In this document: in pieces, positions 7,578 through 15,426 of the stretch | How the letters are laid out: every line of letters begins with the position of its first letter | Position numbering within the stretch: position 1 is the stretch's first letter | Origin: CAMDBL01 sp964498125 | Lineage (GTDB): Bacteria; Pseudomonadota; Alphaproteobacteria; Rhizobiales; Hyphomicrobiaceae | Assembly: GCA_964498125.1 (NCBI GenBank) | Contig: CAZCGE010000063.1 | Coordinates: forward strand, 1 to 43,708 | Reading direction: 5' to 3' | DNA: 43,708 nucleotides | Program-made: the position numbers and the translations under genes | The notes under the pieces: generated by a model | What the model saw: the letters and a program-made list of their open reading frames with translations, nothing else | What the model was told of the DNA's origin: nothing | The model's database searches: none

Positions 7578-9332
7578 ATGCAAGCCTACAAGCTCGACCC
7601 GCGCGCGGCGGGAGCCTTTGCGCAGTTCGCAGGTGGCTTCTGGCGCGGGCCGACCGCAACCCGGGCCTGGTTGCTGACGCTCGGCCTGGCGCTGTGCCTG
7701 ACGGCATCGACGGCGGTCACGGTCGGACTCAACCGCTGGCAGCGCTGGTTCTTCGACGCGCTGGAGCGCAAGGACGCGGAGACCGCGGGCCTCGCCATCC
7801 TGGTTTTTCTCGTCATCATGGTTGCCATGGCGGCGATCGGCGTCGGCATCGTGCTGACGCGCGAGACGCTGCAGGTGCGCTGGCGCGCTTGGATTGTCGA
7901 GCGGCTGGTCGGCCTGTGGATCGGCCGGCACCGCTTCTATCATCTCTCCACCACGCACACCGAGCCGGACAATCCCGAGTACCGCATCTCCGACGACACG
8001 CGCTGGGCGACCGAGCCGCTGGTCGATCTGGTCATCGGCATTTTTTCGGCCATCATCGGCGCGGCGGCCTTCATCTCCATCCTGTGGTCGGTCGGCGGCA
8101 GCGCCACACTGACGCTCGCCGGCACGCGGCTGACAATCCCGGCCTACATGGTGCTGCTGGCGCTCACCTACGGCGCCATCGCCTCCGGCCTGATGCTGTG
8201 GATCGGCCGCGCACTGGTCGGCTGTGTCGCCCGCAAGAACGCGTCGGAAGGCGAGTTCCGTTTCGCGCTGATGCGGCTGCGCGAGAATGCCGAAAGCGTG
8301 GCCTTGAGTGGTGGCGGTCCGGCCGAGCAAAAGGCGCTGGCGGGCTTTTACGGCACCGTGGTCGGGCGCTGGCTCGCGATCGTGCGCCAGCATGCCCGGC
8401 TCACTTGGGTAACGAACGCCAGCGGCCCGATGATCCCCATCGTGCCGCTGTTCTTCGCGGCGCCAAAATACTTCGCCGGCGAGTTCACGCTGGGCGAGGT
8501 GGTGCAGCTGGCCGCCGCCTTCGTGCAGGTGCAACTCGCCATCTCCTGGATTGTCGACAACTACAATCGACTTTCCGAATGGTTCGCCTCCGCCCGCCGC
8601 GTCATGGATATCGTCGATGCCTGCACGGCGCTGGATGATCGTCTCGGCCAGCTGGGCGACGGGCGCATTCACATCGCGCCATCGCCTGATGGCGCGATCC
8701 GGCTCGATGGCGTCAGCGTCGGCGACGTCGGCGGGCGGACACTGGTTGCCGCCGAGGCACTCACCATTGCCGCCGGTTCCCGCGTCCACATTCACGGCAA
8801 CACCAGTGCGGGCAAGTCGTCGCTGGTGCGGGCCATGGCGGCGTTATGGCCTTGGGGCAAAGGACGCATCGCGATTCCCGTGGGGGCAAAGCTGATGGTG
8901 GTACCGCAAAAACCCTATCTGCCGACCGGAACCTTGCGCCACGCCTTGCTCTATCCAGACCCCGGCGTCGCCATTGGCGGAGCTGATATCGAGCAGGTTC
9001 TGGCGGACACTGGGCTCGGCCACCTCGCCGGCCGCCTCGACCACGTCGAGCGCTGGGACCAGGTGCTCGGCAACGGCGAGCGCCAGCGGCTCTGCCTGGC
9101 GCGCGTGCTGATCCATCGCCCCGACATCGTCGTGCTGGACGATGCCCTGGCCGCCCTCGACGAGGCAGCCCAGGAGGGCCTCGAGGCGATGCTTGCGGCC
9201 CGGTTGCCCAAGGCCACATTGATCAGCCTCGGGCAGCGTCCGCGCGCGGTCGCTAGCGGCACGCGCCGCTACGAGATGGCGCGGACGGGCGAGTGGGCGA
9301 CGGTTCGGCTGATCGAGGCCGCGCCGGCCTGA
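7578..9332 (+). CDS. ABC transporter, fused permease and ATP-binding domain (YddA/ABCD-like), altered catalytic motifs
   Basis: A 584-residue half-transporter. Residues about 1-340 carry the ABC_membrane_2-type permease (WQRWFFDALERKD, RWRAWIVERLVGLW, NPEYRISDDTRW are typical of SbmA/YddA/ABCD relatives). Residues about 375-580 are the nucleotide-binding domain. Walker A is GNTSAGKSS (about 407-415) and intact. The signature reads LGNGERQRL, where I expect LSLGEQQRL (Ser replaced by Gly). Walker B ends VVLDDALAALDE with Asp in place of the catalytic Glu, and the switch region is SLGQRP in place of SVGHRP, losing the His. GGAGAGG stands 10 nt before the ATG. The cargo is unknown; ATP hydrolysis may be weak or regulated differently. 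Confidence 0.9.
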   Translation: MQAYKLDPRAAGAFAQFAGGFWRGPTATRAWLLTLGLALCLTASTAVTVGLNRWQRWFFDALERKDAETAGLAILVFLVIMVAMAAIGVGIVLTRETLQVRWRAWIVERLVGLWIGRHRFYHLSTTHTEPDNPEYRISDDTRWATEPLVDLVIGIFSAIIGAAAFISILWSVGGSATLTLAGTRLTIPAYMVLLALTYGAIASGLMLWIGRALVGCVARKNASEGEFRFALMRLRENAESVALSGGGPAEQKALAGFYGTVVGRWLAIVRQHARLTWVTNASGPMIPIVPLFFAAPKYFAGEFTLGEVVQLAAAFVQVQLAISWIVDNYNRLSEWFASARRVMDIVDACTALDDRLGQLGDGRIHIAPSPDGAIRLDGVSVGDVGGRTLVAAEALTIAAGSRVHIHGNTSAGKSSLVRAMAALWPWGKGRIAIPVGAKLMVVPQKPYLPTGTLRHALLYPDPGVAIGGADIEQVLADTGLGHLAGRLDHVERWDQVLGNGERQRLCLARVLIHRPDIVVLDDALAALDEAAQEGLEAMLAARLPKATLISLGQRPRAVASGTRRYEMARTGEWATVRLIEAAPA

Positions 9333-9408
9333 GTTTGCACTGCACTGCGCCACGGTCGTCCGGCATGCTATGACTGGTGAAAGAATTTCAGGGACAAGGA
9401 GAGGGAGC

Positions 9409-9981
9409 ATGGCCCAGCTCAATATCTGGGACGTCAATTGGTATCTCGACGAAGCGCAATGCCCGTGCGATGTGCATTTTCTCGAGTATCTCGACCAGGA
9501 GAAGATCAAGGGCGCCTCGATCTTCCACTTTGGCACCGGTGGGCATCATGTCATCGGCATCAAGACCGCCGACAACGGTTCCGGCAATCTCGTGTTCGGC
9601 ATCACTGCCTCGCCGCCCGAGCACGAGGCCTACGAGCATTTGATCATCGAGCGGCCGGCGATCGGGCGCAGCTACAAGGTGCTGTTCGGCGACATCTATC
9701 AGCTCGAGGCCCGCCTGCTGCCCGAGTTCGATATCGTCACGCTGTTCCACACCGGCGAGTTCCGTACCGAGAAGAACGATGCTTACGGCGCGCTGACCGA
9801 CGAGGCGGTGGTGCGCTTGCTGGTCGGCAAGCTCAAGGGGCCGCGGCTGGTCGCGTTCTATTCCGGCTCCTACGCCTTCGACGTCGCCGAACGGATCGCG
9901 ACGAAGCTGATCGCCGAAGGCCTGCTGGAGCCGGCCGGCGAATACAAGACGCTGCGCATTTTCAGGAAGCGGAAGCCGTGA
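9409..9981 (+). CDS. Conserved-looking protein of unknown function
   Basis: A 190-residue soluble protein that I do not recognise. It starts MAQLNIWDVNWYLDE and has strand-loop segments IFHFGTGGHHVIGI and LPEFDIVTLFHTGEF that recall the nucleotide-binding edge of a Rossmann fold, as in class I methyltransferases, but no full SAM motif can be traced. No signal peptide or membrane segment is visible. The start at 9409 is preferred over 9370 because AGGAGAGGG lies 4-12 nt before it. It follows the ABC transporter by 76 bp on the same strand and may be co-transcribed. Confidence 0.8.
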   Translation: MAQLNIWDVNWYLDEAQCPCDVHFLEYLDQEKIKGASIFHFGTGGHHVIGIKTADNGSGNLVFGITASPPEHEAYEHLIIERPAIGRSYKVLFGDIYQLEARLLPEFDIVTLFHTGEFRTEKNDAYGALTDEAVVRLLVGKLKGPRLVAFYSGSYAFDVAERIATKLIAEGLLEPAGEYKTLRIFRKRKP

Positions 9982-10209
9982 GCGCGCCGCTGGTTCGATC
10001 GAGTTCTATCTGGTGTCGATTGGCGGCTGGACGAGGACGGCATGGCATGAGCAGGCCGTTTATAGCAGTGGGCCATTCAACGCCGCTAGTATAGCTTGTC
10101 GAGAATCCTGGCTCGGCCCTGGTGGCGAGAGGCGAGGAAGAGCAAGTCTGACATCCCGGTTGTGCCTTCGGCTGGGGTGACGGTTCCGGGCGATCGAGGA
10201 GACAGGTCT

Positions 10210-11358
10210 TTGCGCATTACCCGCCTGCGGATGCAGCATTGGAGGAATTTCAAGCAAGCAGAAGTCATGCTTGGCCAGCGAGCTTTCTTCATTGGCCCCA
10301 ATGCCGCCGGGAAGTCAAATCTCCTGGAGGCACTTCGCTTCCTGCGAGACATCGTTGCGGTCGGCGGTGGTCTTCAAGAAGCCGTCAGGATTCGCGGGGG
10401 TGTCGGCGAGATTCGTTCATTTTCGGCAACGCGCAACGCAAGAATACTTCTGGAAGTTGATCTAGGTGACGACGCTGCTCCTTCTCAGTGGACCTACACG
10501 CTGGAGTTCGAGTCCCAAGCGTCAAACCGTGATCCCATGGTCGTGCGCGAGGAGGTCTGGCGCGATGCAAGGAGCAAACGCGTTCTAGAACGTCCGGACA
10601 AATTCGACAGAGTCGACACCGCCCGCCTTTCACAAACCGCGTTGCAGCAAGTGAATGCAAACAAGGACTTCCGAGATATCGCGGATTTTTTCACATCAAT
10701 CAGATATTTGCATGTGGTTCCGCAGATTGTCCGGGAGCCGCAGCGCGCCGTGGGCCAAGATGACCCTTATGGCGGCGATTTCATAGAGCGAATCAATGCG
10801 ACTGCAAAAAAGACTCGAGAAGCACGCCTCAAGAGGATGGAGCAGGCACTAAAAATTGCTGTCCCGCAGCTTTCAGATCTCGAGCTGGAGGTGGACAAGA
10901 AGGGAGTTCCTCATCTACGCGCAAAATACAATCACTGGCGCCCACAGGGAGCTTGGCAGCGAGAAGATCGCTTCTCGGACGGCACTTTGCGGCTGCTGGG
11001 CCTGATCTGGGCATTGCAGGAGAAAGGCGGCCCACTGCTGCTGGAAGAGCCAGAACTATCGTTGCACCCCGGTGTGGTTGCCAAATTGGGTCCAATGATC
11101 GCACGCGCGACGCGGGTTTCCAAAAGGCAGGTTCTTATTACGACCCATTCGTCCGAACTGCTTTCCGATGGAGTCGACCTGTCCGAAGCACATCTATTGA
11201 GAGTCACCAGCCAGGGAACCGAGGTCGTTTCAGAACCAGAACTGAAAGATGTTCAGGTTCTAGTAGACGGAGGCGTCCCTCTCGGCGAAGCAATCTTGCC
11301 CAAGGCCAAGGCAAAGTACGTCGAGCGCTTGCCACTACTTGATCTGATGAACGCCTGA
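10210..11358 (+). CDS. ABC-type/AAA_21 ATPase of a two-gene cassette (candidate defence sensor)
   Basis: A 382-residue ATPase of the RecF/SMC-like AAA_21 group. Walker A is GPNAAGKS (about 29-36), the signature-like segment RFSDGTLR lies near 254, Walker B is LLLEEPELSLHP (near 277-288) and the switch histidine is in LITTHSSEL (near 312). All catalytic positions are present. I choose the TTG at 10210 because GAGGAG stands about 9 nt upstream and the protein then begins directly with the first beta strand (RITRLRMQHWRNFKQ); the frame is open back to 10096. The stop overlaps the ATG of the next gene by one base, so translation is coupled. The G+C content is visibly lower than that of the flanking core genes, suggesting acquisition. 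Confidence 0.85.
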   Translation: MRITRLRMQHWRNFKQAEVMLGQRAFFIGPNAAGKSNLLEALRFLRDIVAVGGGLQEAVRIRGGVGEIRSFSATRNARILLEVDLGDDAAPSQWTYTLEFESQASNRDPMVVREEVWRDARSKRVLERPDKFDRVDTARLSQTALQQVNANKDFRDIADFFTSIRYLHVVPQIVREPQRAVGQDDPYGGDFIERINATAKKTREARLKRMEQALKIAVPQLSDLELEVDKKGVPHLRAKYNHWRPQGAWQREDRFSDGTLRLLGLIWALQEKGGPLLLEEPELSLHPGVVAKLGPMIARATRVSKRQVLITTHSSELLSDGVDLSEAHLLRVTSQGTEVVSEPELKDVQVLVDGGVPLGEAILPKAKAKYVERLPLLDLMNA

Positions 11359-11984
11359 TGCACCCATACGTCAAGCTTGCAGCGGAAGGCGTGGTCGACG
11401 TTGCCGTTTGTCGGCGTCTGGTCCGTGAAACCGGCATGATTGCCGACGAAGAGTTCGGATTGAGAGGAAAGGATCATCTCGATAAGCGCCTCAGGGGTTA
11501 CAACATGGCGGCCAAGCTTTCACCTTGGATCATTGCCAGGGACTTGGATCACGACGCTGAATGTCCAGGACTGCTAAGTGCGACATTGCTTCCGCGCCCG
11601 GCTGCGTACATGCGGTTTCGCATAGTGGTGCGCTCGATCGAGGCCTGGGTCGTTGCTGACCGGGTTGCGTTTGCAGAGGAGTTCTCTATCGATCCACAGT
11701 GGGTGCCGAGATCGCCAGAATCGTTGGAAAATCCGAAGAACGATGTTCTTGGGTTGCTTCTCAGATCGGCCTCTCGTGATGTGCGCGCCGGAATGGTGCT
11801 CGCCAGAAAAGGCCATCCGACAAGAATTGGTCCTGAATACAATTCCATGATGAGCGATTTTGTTGACAGGAAATGGAGACCGACCATCGCAGCTGGAGAG
11901 GCGCCAAGCTTGGCCAGAGCAATTTTGCGTATCAAGGAGCTGGAGCACAAGGCTCGCCAAAACGCCAAAGGATCATCGCGGTGA
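11358..11984 (+). CDS. TOPRIM/DUF4276-like protein partnered with the upstream ATPase (candidate effector)
   Basis: A 208-residue protein that resembles DUF4276-type TOPRIM proteins. The expected acidic residues are present: Glu10 in KLAAEG and Asp62/Asp64/Asp66 in IIARDLDHDAEC. The segments GKDHLDKRLRGYN, RIVVRSIEAWVVAD, ENPKNDVLGLLLRSASRDVR and GPEYNSMMSDFV match the way I remember this family. TOPRIM proteins cut or nick nucleic acids using metal ions held by these acids. The ATG overlaps the ATPase stop (TGATG). ATPase plus TOPRIM is the plan of OLD proteins and of the PARIS defence system, so a nuclease effector released or driven by the ATPase is a reasonable inference, not a demonstrated fact. 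A 60-base sample (11701-11760) is 30/60 G+C against 42/60 in ubiE (12241-12300). Confidence 0.75.
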   Translation: MHPYVKLAAEGVVDVAVCRRLVRETGMIADEEFGLRGKDHLDKRLRGYNMAAKLSPWIIARDLDHDAECPGLLSATLLPRPAAYMRFRIVVRSIEAWVVADRVAFAEEFSIDPQWVPRSPESLENPKNDVLGLLLRSASRDVRAGMVLARKGHPTRIGPEYNSMMSDFVDRKWRPTIAAGEAPSLARAILRIKELEHKARQNAKGSSR

Positions 11985-12010
11985 CAGCGCGGGCCTGTGA
12001 GGATTATTCA

Positions 12011-12805
12011 ATGTCAGCGGATGATGAGAATGGTCGTCGCCAACGTGGCGGGTTTTCAAATACCTCCTCCTTCGGCTTCCGCGATGTGGCCGAGGGCGAG
12101 CGGCAGGGCCTTGTCAACGCGGTGTTCTCCAGGGTGGCCGAGCGCTACGACCTGATGAATGACCTGATGTCGGGCGGGTTGCACCGGCTGTGGAAGGATG
12201 ATTTGATCGGTTGGCTGGCGCCGCCGCGCGGGTCAAAGGCTTTCCGGCTGCTGGATGTGGCGGGCGGTACCGGCGACGTGGCGCTGCGGTGCATCCGTGA
12301 GAGCGGGCCAGGCGCGACGGCCGTAATCTGCGACATCAGCCCTGAGATGCTGGCGGTCGGCCAGCGCAAAGTGGAAGCAGCCGGCCTCGCCGATCGCATC
12401 GCCTGCGCGGAAGCCAATGCCGAGGCGCTGCCGTTTCCAGATCGCGCGTTCGACGCCTATACCATCGCCTTCGGCATTCGCAACGTCACCCACATCGACA
12501 CGGCGCTGGCGGAAGCGTTTCGCGTGTTGAAGATTGGCGGCCGGTTTTTATGCCTGGAGTTCAGTAAGGTCGATGTGCCGCTCCTCGACCGGCTCTACGA
12601 CTTTCACTCCTTCGAAGTCATCCCCCGCCTTGGCCAGGCGGTGGCGGGTGATGCCGAGTCCTATCGCTATCTGGTGGAGTCGATCCGCCGCTTCCCGCCC
12701 CAGGACAGTTTCGCCGGCATGATCCGCAAGGCCGGTTTCGAGCGGGTCAGCTACCGCAATCTGACCGGCGGCGTGGCGGCGATGCATTCGGGTTGGAAGA
12801 TTTAG
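12011..12805 (+). CDS. ubiE: Ubiquinone/menaquinone C-methyltransferase UbiE
   Basis: A 264-residue SAM-dependent methyltransferase acting on the benzoquinol ring in ubiquinone synthesis (and on demethylmenaquinol where present). Diagnostic segments are FSRVAERYDLMNDLMSGG, the SAM motif LLDVAGGTGDVALR, FGIRNVTHID and the C-terminal NLTGGVAAMHSGWKI. The ATG at 12011 has TGAGGA 7 nt upstream. In many Hyphomicrobiales, ubiE is beside mutM and followed by ubiB; here the ATPase/TOPRIM cassette precedes it by 26 bp and a toxin-antitoxin pair follows, with no ubiB in the window. The enzyme itself looks complete. Confidence 0.95.
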   Translation: MSADDENGRRQRGGFSNTSSFGFRDVAEGERQGLVNAVFSRVAERYDLMNDLMSGGLHRLWKDDLIGWLAPPRGSKAFRLLDVAGGTGDVALRCIRESGPGATAVICDISPEMLAVGQRKVEAAGLADRIACAEANAEALPFPDRAFDAYTIAFGIRNVTHIDTALAEAFRVLKIGGRFLCLEFSKVDVPLLDRLYDFHSFEVIPRLGQAVAGDAESYRYLVESIRRFPPQDSFAGMIRKAGFERVSYRNLTGGVAAMHSGWKI

Positions 12806-12839
12806 GGCGCCCGGAGCGCGCGCTTGAACCTGCCTCCTT

Positions 12840-13227
12840 CTACCACGACACCTCGACCCCGAGCGCCGCGAACGCAGGATCATTGGTCACAAGCGGCACC
12901 CCCTCGATCAAGGCCTGTGCCGCCAGCATCCGATCGAATGGGTCTTTGTGGGTTCCAGCCATTCGGCCGGCGAGGCGCGCATGCTCGATAGAGATCGGGG
13001 AGCGGATCGAAATGATACCGTGCCAGATATCCGGCGAAGTCCTCGCACAACGCCCGCCCCGACGGCAGCTTTCCGATCCTCACCTTCGTGCAGATCTCCC
13101 AGGCGGACGCCGCGCAGACGAGGACCGCGTTGGCCGGATCGTCGATCAGCTCTTCCATGCTTTGCGGCAGGACGGGGTCGTCCGAGAACCACCACAGCAC
13201 GGCATTTGTGTCGAGCAGCACTCTCAT
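12840..13227 (-). pseudogene. VapC-like PIN-domain toxin with a frameshift
   Basis: The first 77 residues read as a normal PIN domain: MRVLLDTNAVLWWF with the first catalytic Asp, and SAWEICTKVRIGKLP with the conserved Glu. After FDPLP the frame changes. The continuing PIN sequence (ISIEHARLAGRMAGTHKDP, FDRMLAAQALIEG, VPLVTNDPAFAALGVEVSW, stop at 12840-12842) is in another frame. Removing one base from the run of four G on the plus strand at 12997-13000 restores one 128-residue protein of normal VapC size. As written, the frame runs to 12880 and loses the last catalytic acids, so the toxin should be inactive. A base-calling error in the homopolymer is the alternative. It overlaps the antitoxin gene by 4 bp. 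Confidence 0.85.
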
Positions 13228-13493
13228 GTGACGGTCGGATCGCTGCTATAGCCACACTCATCGTCGGACAAGGGGTCGAAGAACTCCGGACCGACGACAA
13301 GTTGCCCTTTGAGCGCGCCGCGCCCTCGGTAGCTGGCTCGCGGCTGTTCACGTTGTGTCGGCGCTGCAATCACAGGCGCCAGTTTCACAGCCTCAGTCCC
13401 CAGCGACTCGATAACGATCTCCTCGCCCTCCAGCGCGCGCCTGACGAGGGCTGCGAGGTCCTGCTGGGCTTTCTCGATGGTGATCGTCGTCAT
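13224..13493 (-). CDS. Phd/YefM-type antitoxin of the VapBC-like pair
   Basis: An 89-residue protein whose N-terminus MTTITIEKAQQDLAALVRR and following GEEIVIESLGTEAVKLAPV fit the Phd/YefM DNA-binding fold. This is a common partner of PIN toxins. The C-terminal half (LVVGPEFFDPLSDDE) would be the toxin-wrapping tail. The stop overlaps the toxin's ATG (ATGA), typical of such operons, and the antitoxin comes first. It would repress its own promoter and neutralise the PIN toxin; with the toxin frameshifted, this is probably a decaying or immunity-only remnant. No operator palindrome was evident in the upstream bases. Confidence 0.8.
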   Translation of the reverse strand: MTTITIEKAQQDLAALVRRALEGEEIVIESLGTEAVKLAPVIAAPTQREQPRASYRGRGALKGQLVVGPEFFDPLSDDECGYSSDPTVT

Positions 13494-13776
13494 TCAAGCT
13501 GTTCCTGGAGTTTATTGATCGAGATGCGGTCGAGGAGCGGGTTCATAGCTCGACATTAGCAGAGTTCTCGTCATGCGGGAACGGTCCGCAAGCAATCGCG
13601 GAGGCCGCATCCAAGCCGAGTTCCACAGAGTGGCCTTCCCGATTTGGGCGGTAAACTGTGCCAAAACAAAGTATCCAAGCAGGTCATTCGTTGTCAGGTC
13701 ATTTGTTGGACTTCCAACGAACACCTGCGTAGGCTCGATGACAACACGAACCGAAAACTTGCCCGAGGACGCTCCC

Positions 13777-14388
13777 ATGGCCCGCATCACCTCCGTCGAA
13801 GCCCTGCGCGCGATGTACCCACCTGTCGTCGAGCGCGCACTGCTGAAGGAGATGACGGCGCTGGAGAAGCACTCGCGCCGCTTCATCGCGTTGTCGCCTT
13901 TCCTGGTGCTCGGCACCATGGGCAAGGATGGCCGCGCCGACAACAGCCCGCGCGGCGAAAAGCCAGGCTTCGTCCAGGTGCTGTCCGACACGCAGATCGC
14001 CATCCCCGACCGGCCCGGCAACAACCGGCTCGATACCTTCGCCAACATCGTCGAGAACCCTGCCGTGGGCATCCTGTTCATGATCCCCGGCATTTCCGAG
14101 ATCCTGCGCATCAACGGCCGCGCCGAGCTGCGCGACGATGCCGAGCTGATGGCCCGCTTCGTCGTCAACGGCAAGCCGCCGCGCCTTGTCGTGCTGGTCA
14201 ATGTCGAGGAGACCTATCTGCACTGCGCCAAGGCGATCATGCGCTCCGGGATTTGGGACCCCGACACCCAGGTCGAGCGCACCGTCATGCCGACGATGGG
14301 CGAGATCATCCGTGATCAAATTGGCAAGGATATTCCGGTCGAGAGCCAAGCGGAGTTGGACCAGCGTCACCGGAGCCAGTATTATTGA
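13777..14388 (+). CDS. PPOX-type flavoprotein (pyridoxamine 5'-phosphate oxidase-like, MSMEG_1061 family)
   Basis: A 203-residue split-barrel flavin-binding protein. The segments FIALSPFLVLGTMGKDGRAD, SPRGEKPGFVQVL and NRLDTFANIVENPAVGILF fit the MSMEG_1061-type FMN-dependent PPOX family, which is different from true PdxH. Members bind FMN or F420 and reduce small molecules; the substrate is unknown. ATG at 13777 is preferred because GAGGA stands about 8 nt before it; an in-frame ATG at 13738 lacks this. It is followed after 51 bp by the secreted hydrolase on the same strand, with no clear shared function. Confidence 0.85.
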   Translation: MARITSVEALRAMYPPVVERALLKEMTALEKHSRRFIALSPFLVLGTMGKDGRADNSPRGEKPGFVQVLSDTQIAIPDRPGNNRLDTFANIVENPAVGILFMIPGISEILRINGRAELRDDAELMARFVVNGKPPRLVVLVNVEETYLHCAKAIMRSGIWDPDTQVERTVMPTMGEIIRDQIGKDIPVESQAELDQRHRSQYY

Positions 14389-14439
14389 AGGTTGGTCTCC
14401 ACTTCCTGATCACTCCAAGTCAGCTTCATCGAGGGTTCC

Positions 14440-15426
14440 ATGCTGCAACATTCCATCGTCGCTCTCGCGGCACTCGTGACCGCGCTCCTGTCCCCCGCCC
14501 ACGCGCAGGTCGCCAACACGCACGAGCTGCCGTCGCGGGTCGAATTGCACACGATCCCGACGCTGTGGATCAGTGATCAGCAATTCCTGACCGGCGACGA
14601 GAAGGGCCGGCAAGTGACGGTCGCCGGCGAGCTGCGGCTGCCGCAGAAGCCGGGCAAGGTGCCAGTTGTGATCCTGATGCACGGCTCGGGCGGCATCGGC
14701 GCCAACGTGCCGTTCTGGGCGCGCGAGCTGAATGCCATTGGGATCGCCAGCTTCAGCATCGACGGCATGACCGGCCGCGGCCTGCAGGGCGTCGGCACCA
14801 ACCAGGCGGTGCTCGGCAGGCTCAACTTCATCGTCGATATCTACCGCTCGCTCGACATCCTGGCCAAGCACCCGCGCGTCGATGCCAATCGCATTGCGCT
14901 GATGGGCTTCTCGCGCGGCGGCCAGGCGGCGCTCTATGCCAGCGTCAAGCGCTTCCACAAGATGTGGAACAAGTCGGGAGTCGAACTGGCCGCCTACATC
15001 CCCTTCTATCCCGATTGCGCCACCGCCTATCAGGGCGACACCGACGTTGCCGATCGGCCGATCCGCATCTTCCATGGCACGCCGGACAATTACAATCCGG
15101 TGGCGACCTGCAAGGCCTTCATGGCGCGACTGAAGGAGGCTAGGCGCGACGTCGAGCTGACCGAATATCCGAATGCCCCGCACGGCTTCGACAACCCGAT
15201 CGGCGCTGTTCCCGCAGTGGCCGCCAAGGACAACCAGTCCGTGCGCGACTGCACGATCAAGGAGGGCGAAGGCGGCGTGCTGGTGAACACGGCGTCCAAC
15301 GCGCCGTTCACCTTTCAGGATGGCTGTGTGAAACTCAATCCCCTGGTCGGCGCCGATCGCGAGGCGACCGTGGCGGTGCGCGCCGCCGTCACGTCGTTCC
15401 TGAAGGCGACCTTCAAGCTCGAGTAA
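14440..15426 (+). CDS. Exported dienelactone hydrolase-like alpha/beta hydrolase
   Basis: A 328-residue protein with a signal peptide (residues 1-22, cleavage after AHA). The alpha/beta hydrolase core shows VVILMHGSGG (oxyanion side), the nucleophile elbow GFSRGG (Ser158), FHGTPDNYNP with the likely acid, and PNAPHGFDN with the likely His. This layout is that of dienelactone hydrolase-family enzymes found in the periplasm of Proteobacteria. The substrate is unknown. GAGGG lies directly before the ATG. Its 3' end overlaps the 3' end of the convergent EamA gene by 14 bp. Confidence 0.85.
   Translation: MLQHSIVALAALVTALLSPAHAQVANTHELPSRVELHTIPTLWISDQQFLTGDEKGRQVTVAGELRLPQKPGKVPVVILMHGSGGIGANVPFWARELNAIGIASFSIDGMTGRGLQGVGTNQAVLGRLNFIVDIYRSLDILAKHPRVDANRIALMGFSRGGQAALYASVKRFHKMWNKSGVELAAYIPFYPDCATAYQGDTDVADRPIRIFHGTPDNYNPVATCKAFMARLKEARRDVELTEYPNAPHGFDNPIGAVPAVAAKDNQSVRDCTIKEGEGGVLVNTASNAPFTFQDGCVKLNPLVGADREATVAVRAAVTSFLKATFKLE

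Noticed and set aside
10096..10209. Upstream extension of the ATPase from 10096
   Set aside because: The extension has no conserved sequence, and the TTG at 10210 has the better ribosome-binding site and starts at the first strand of the fold.
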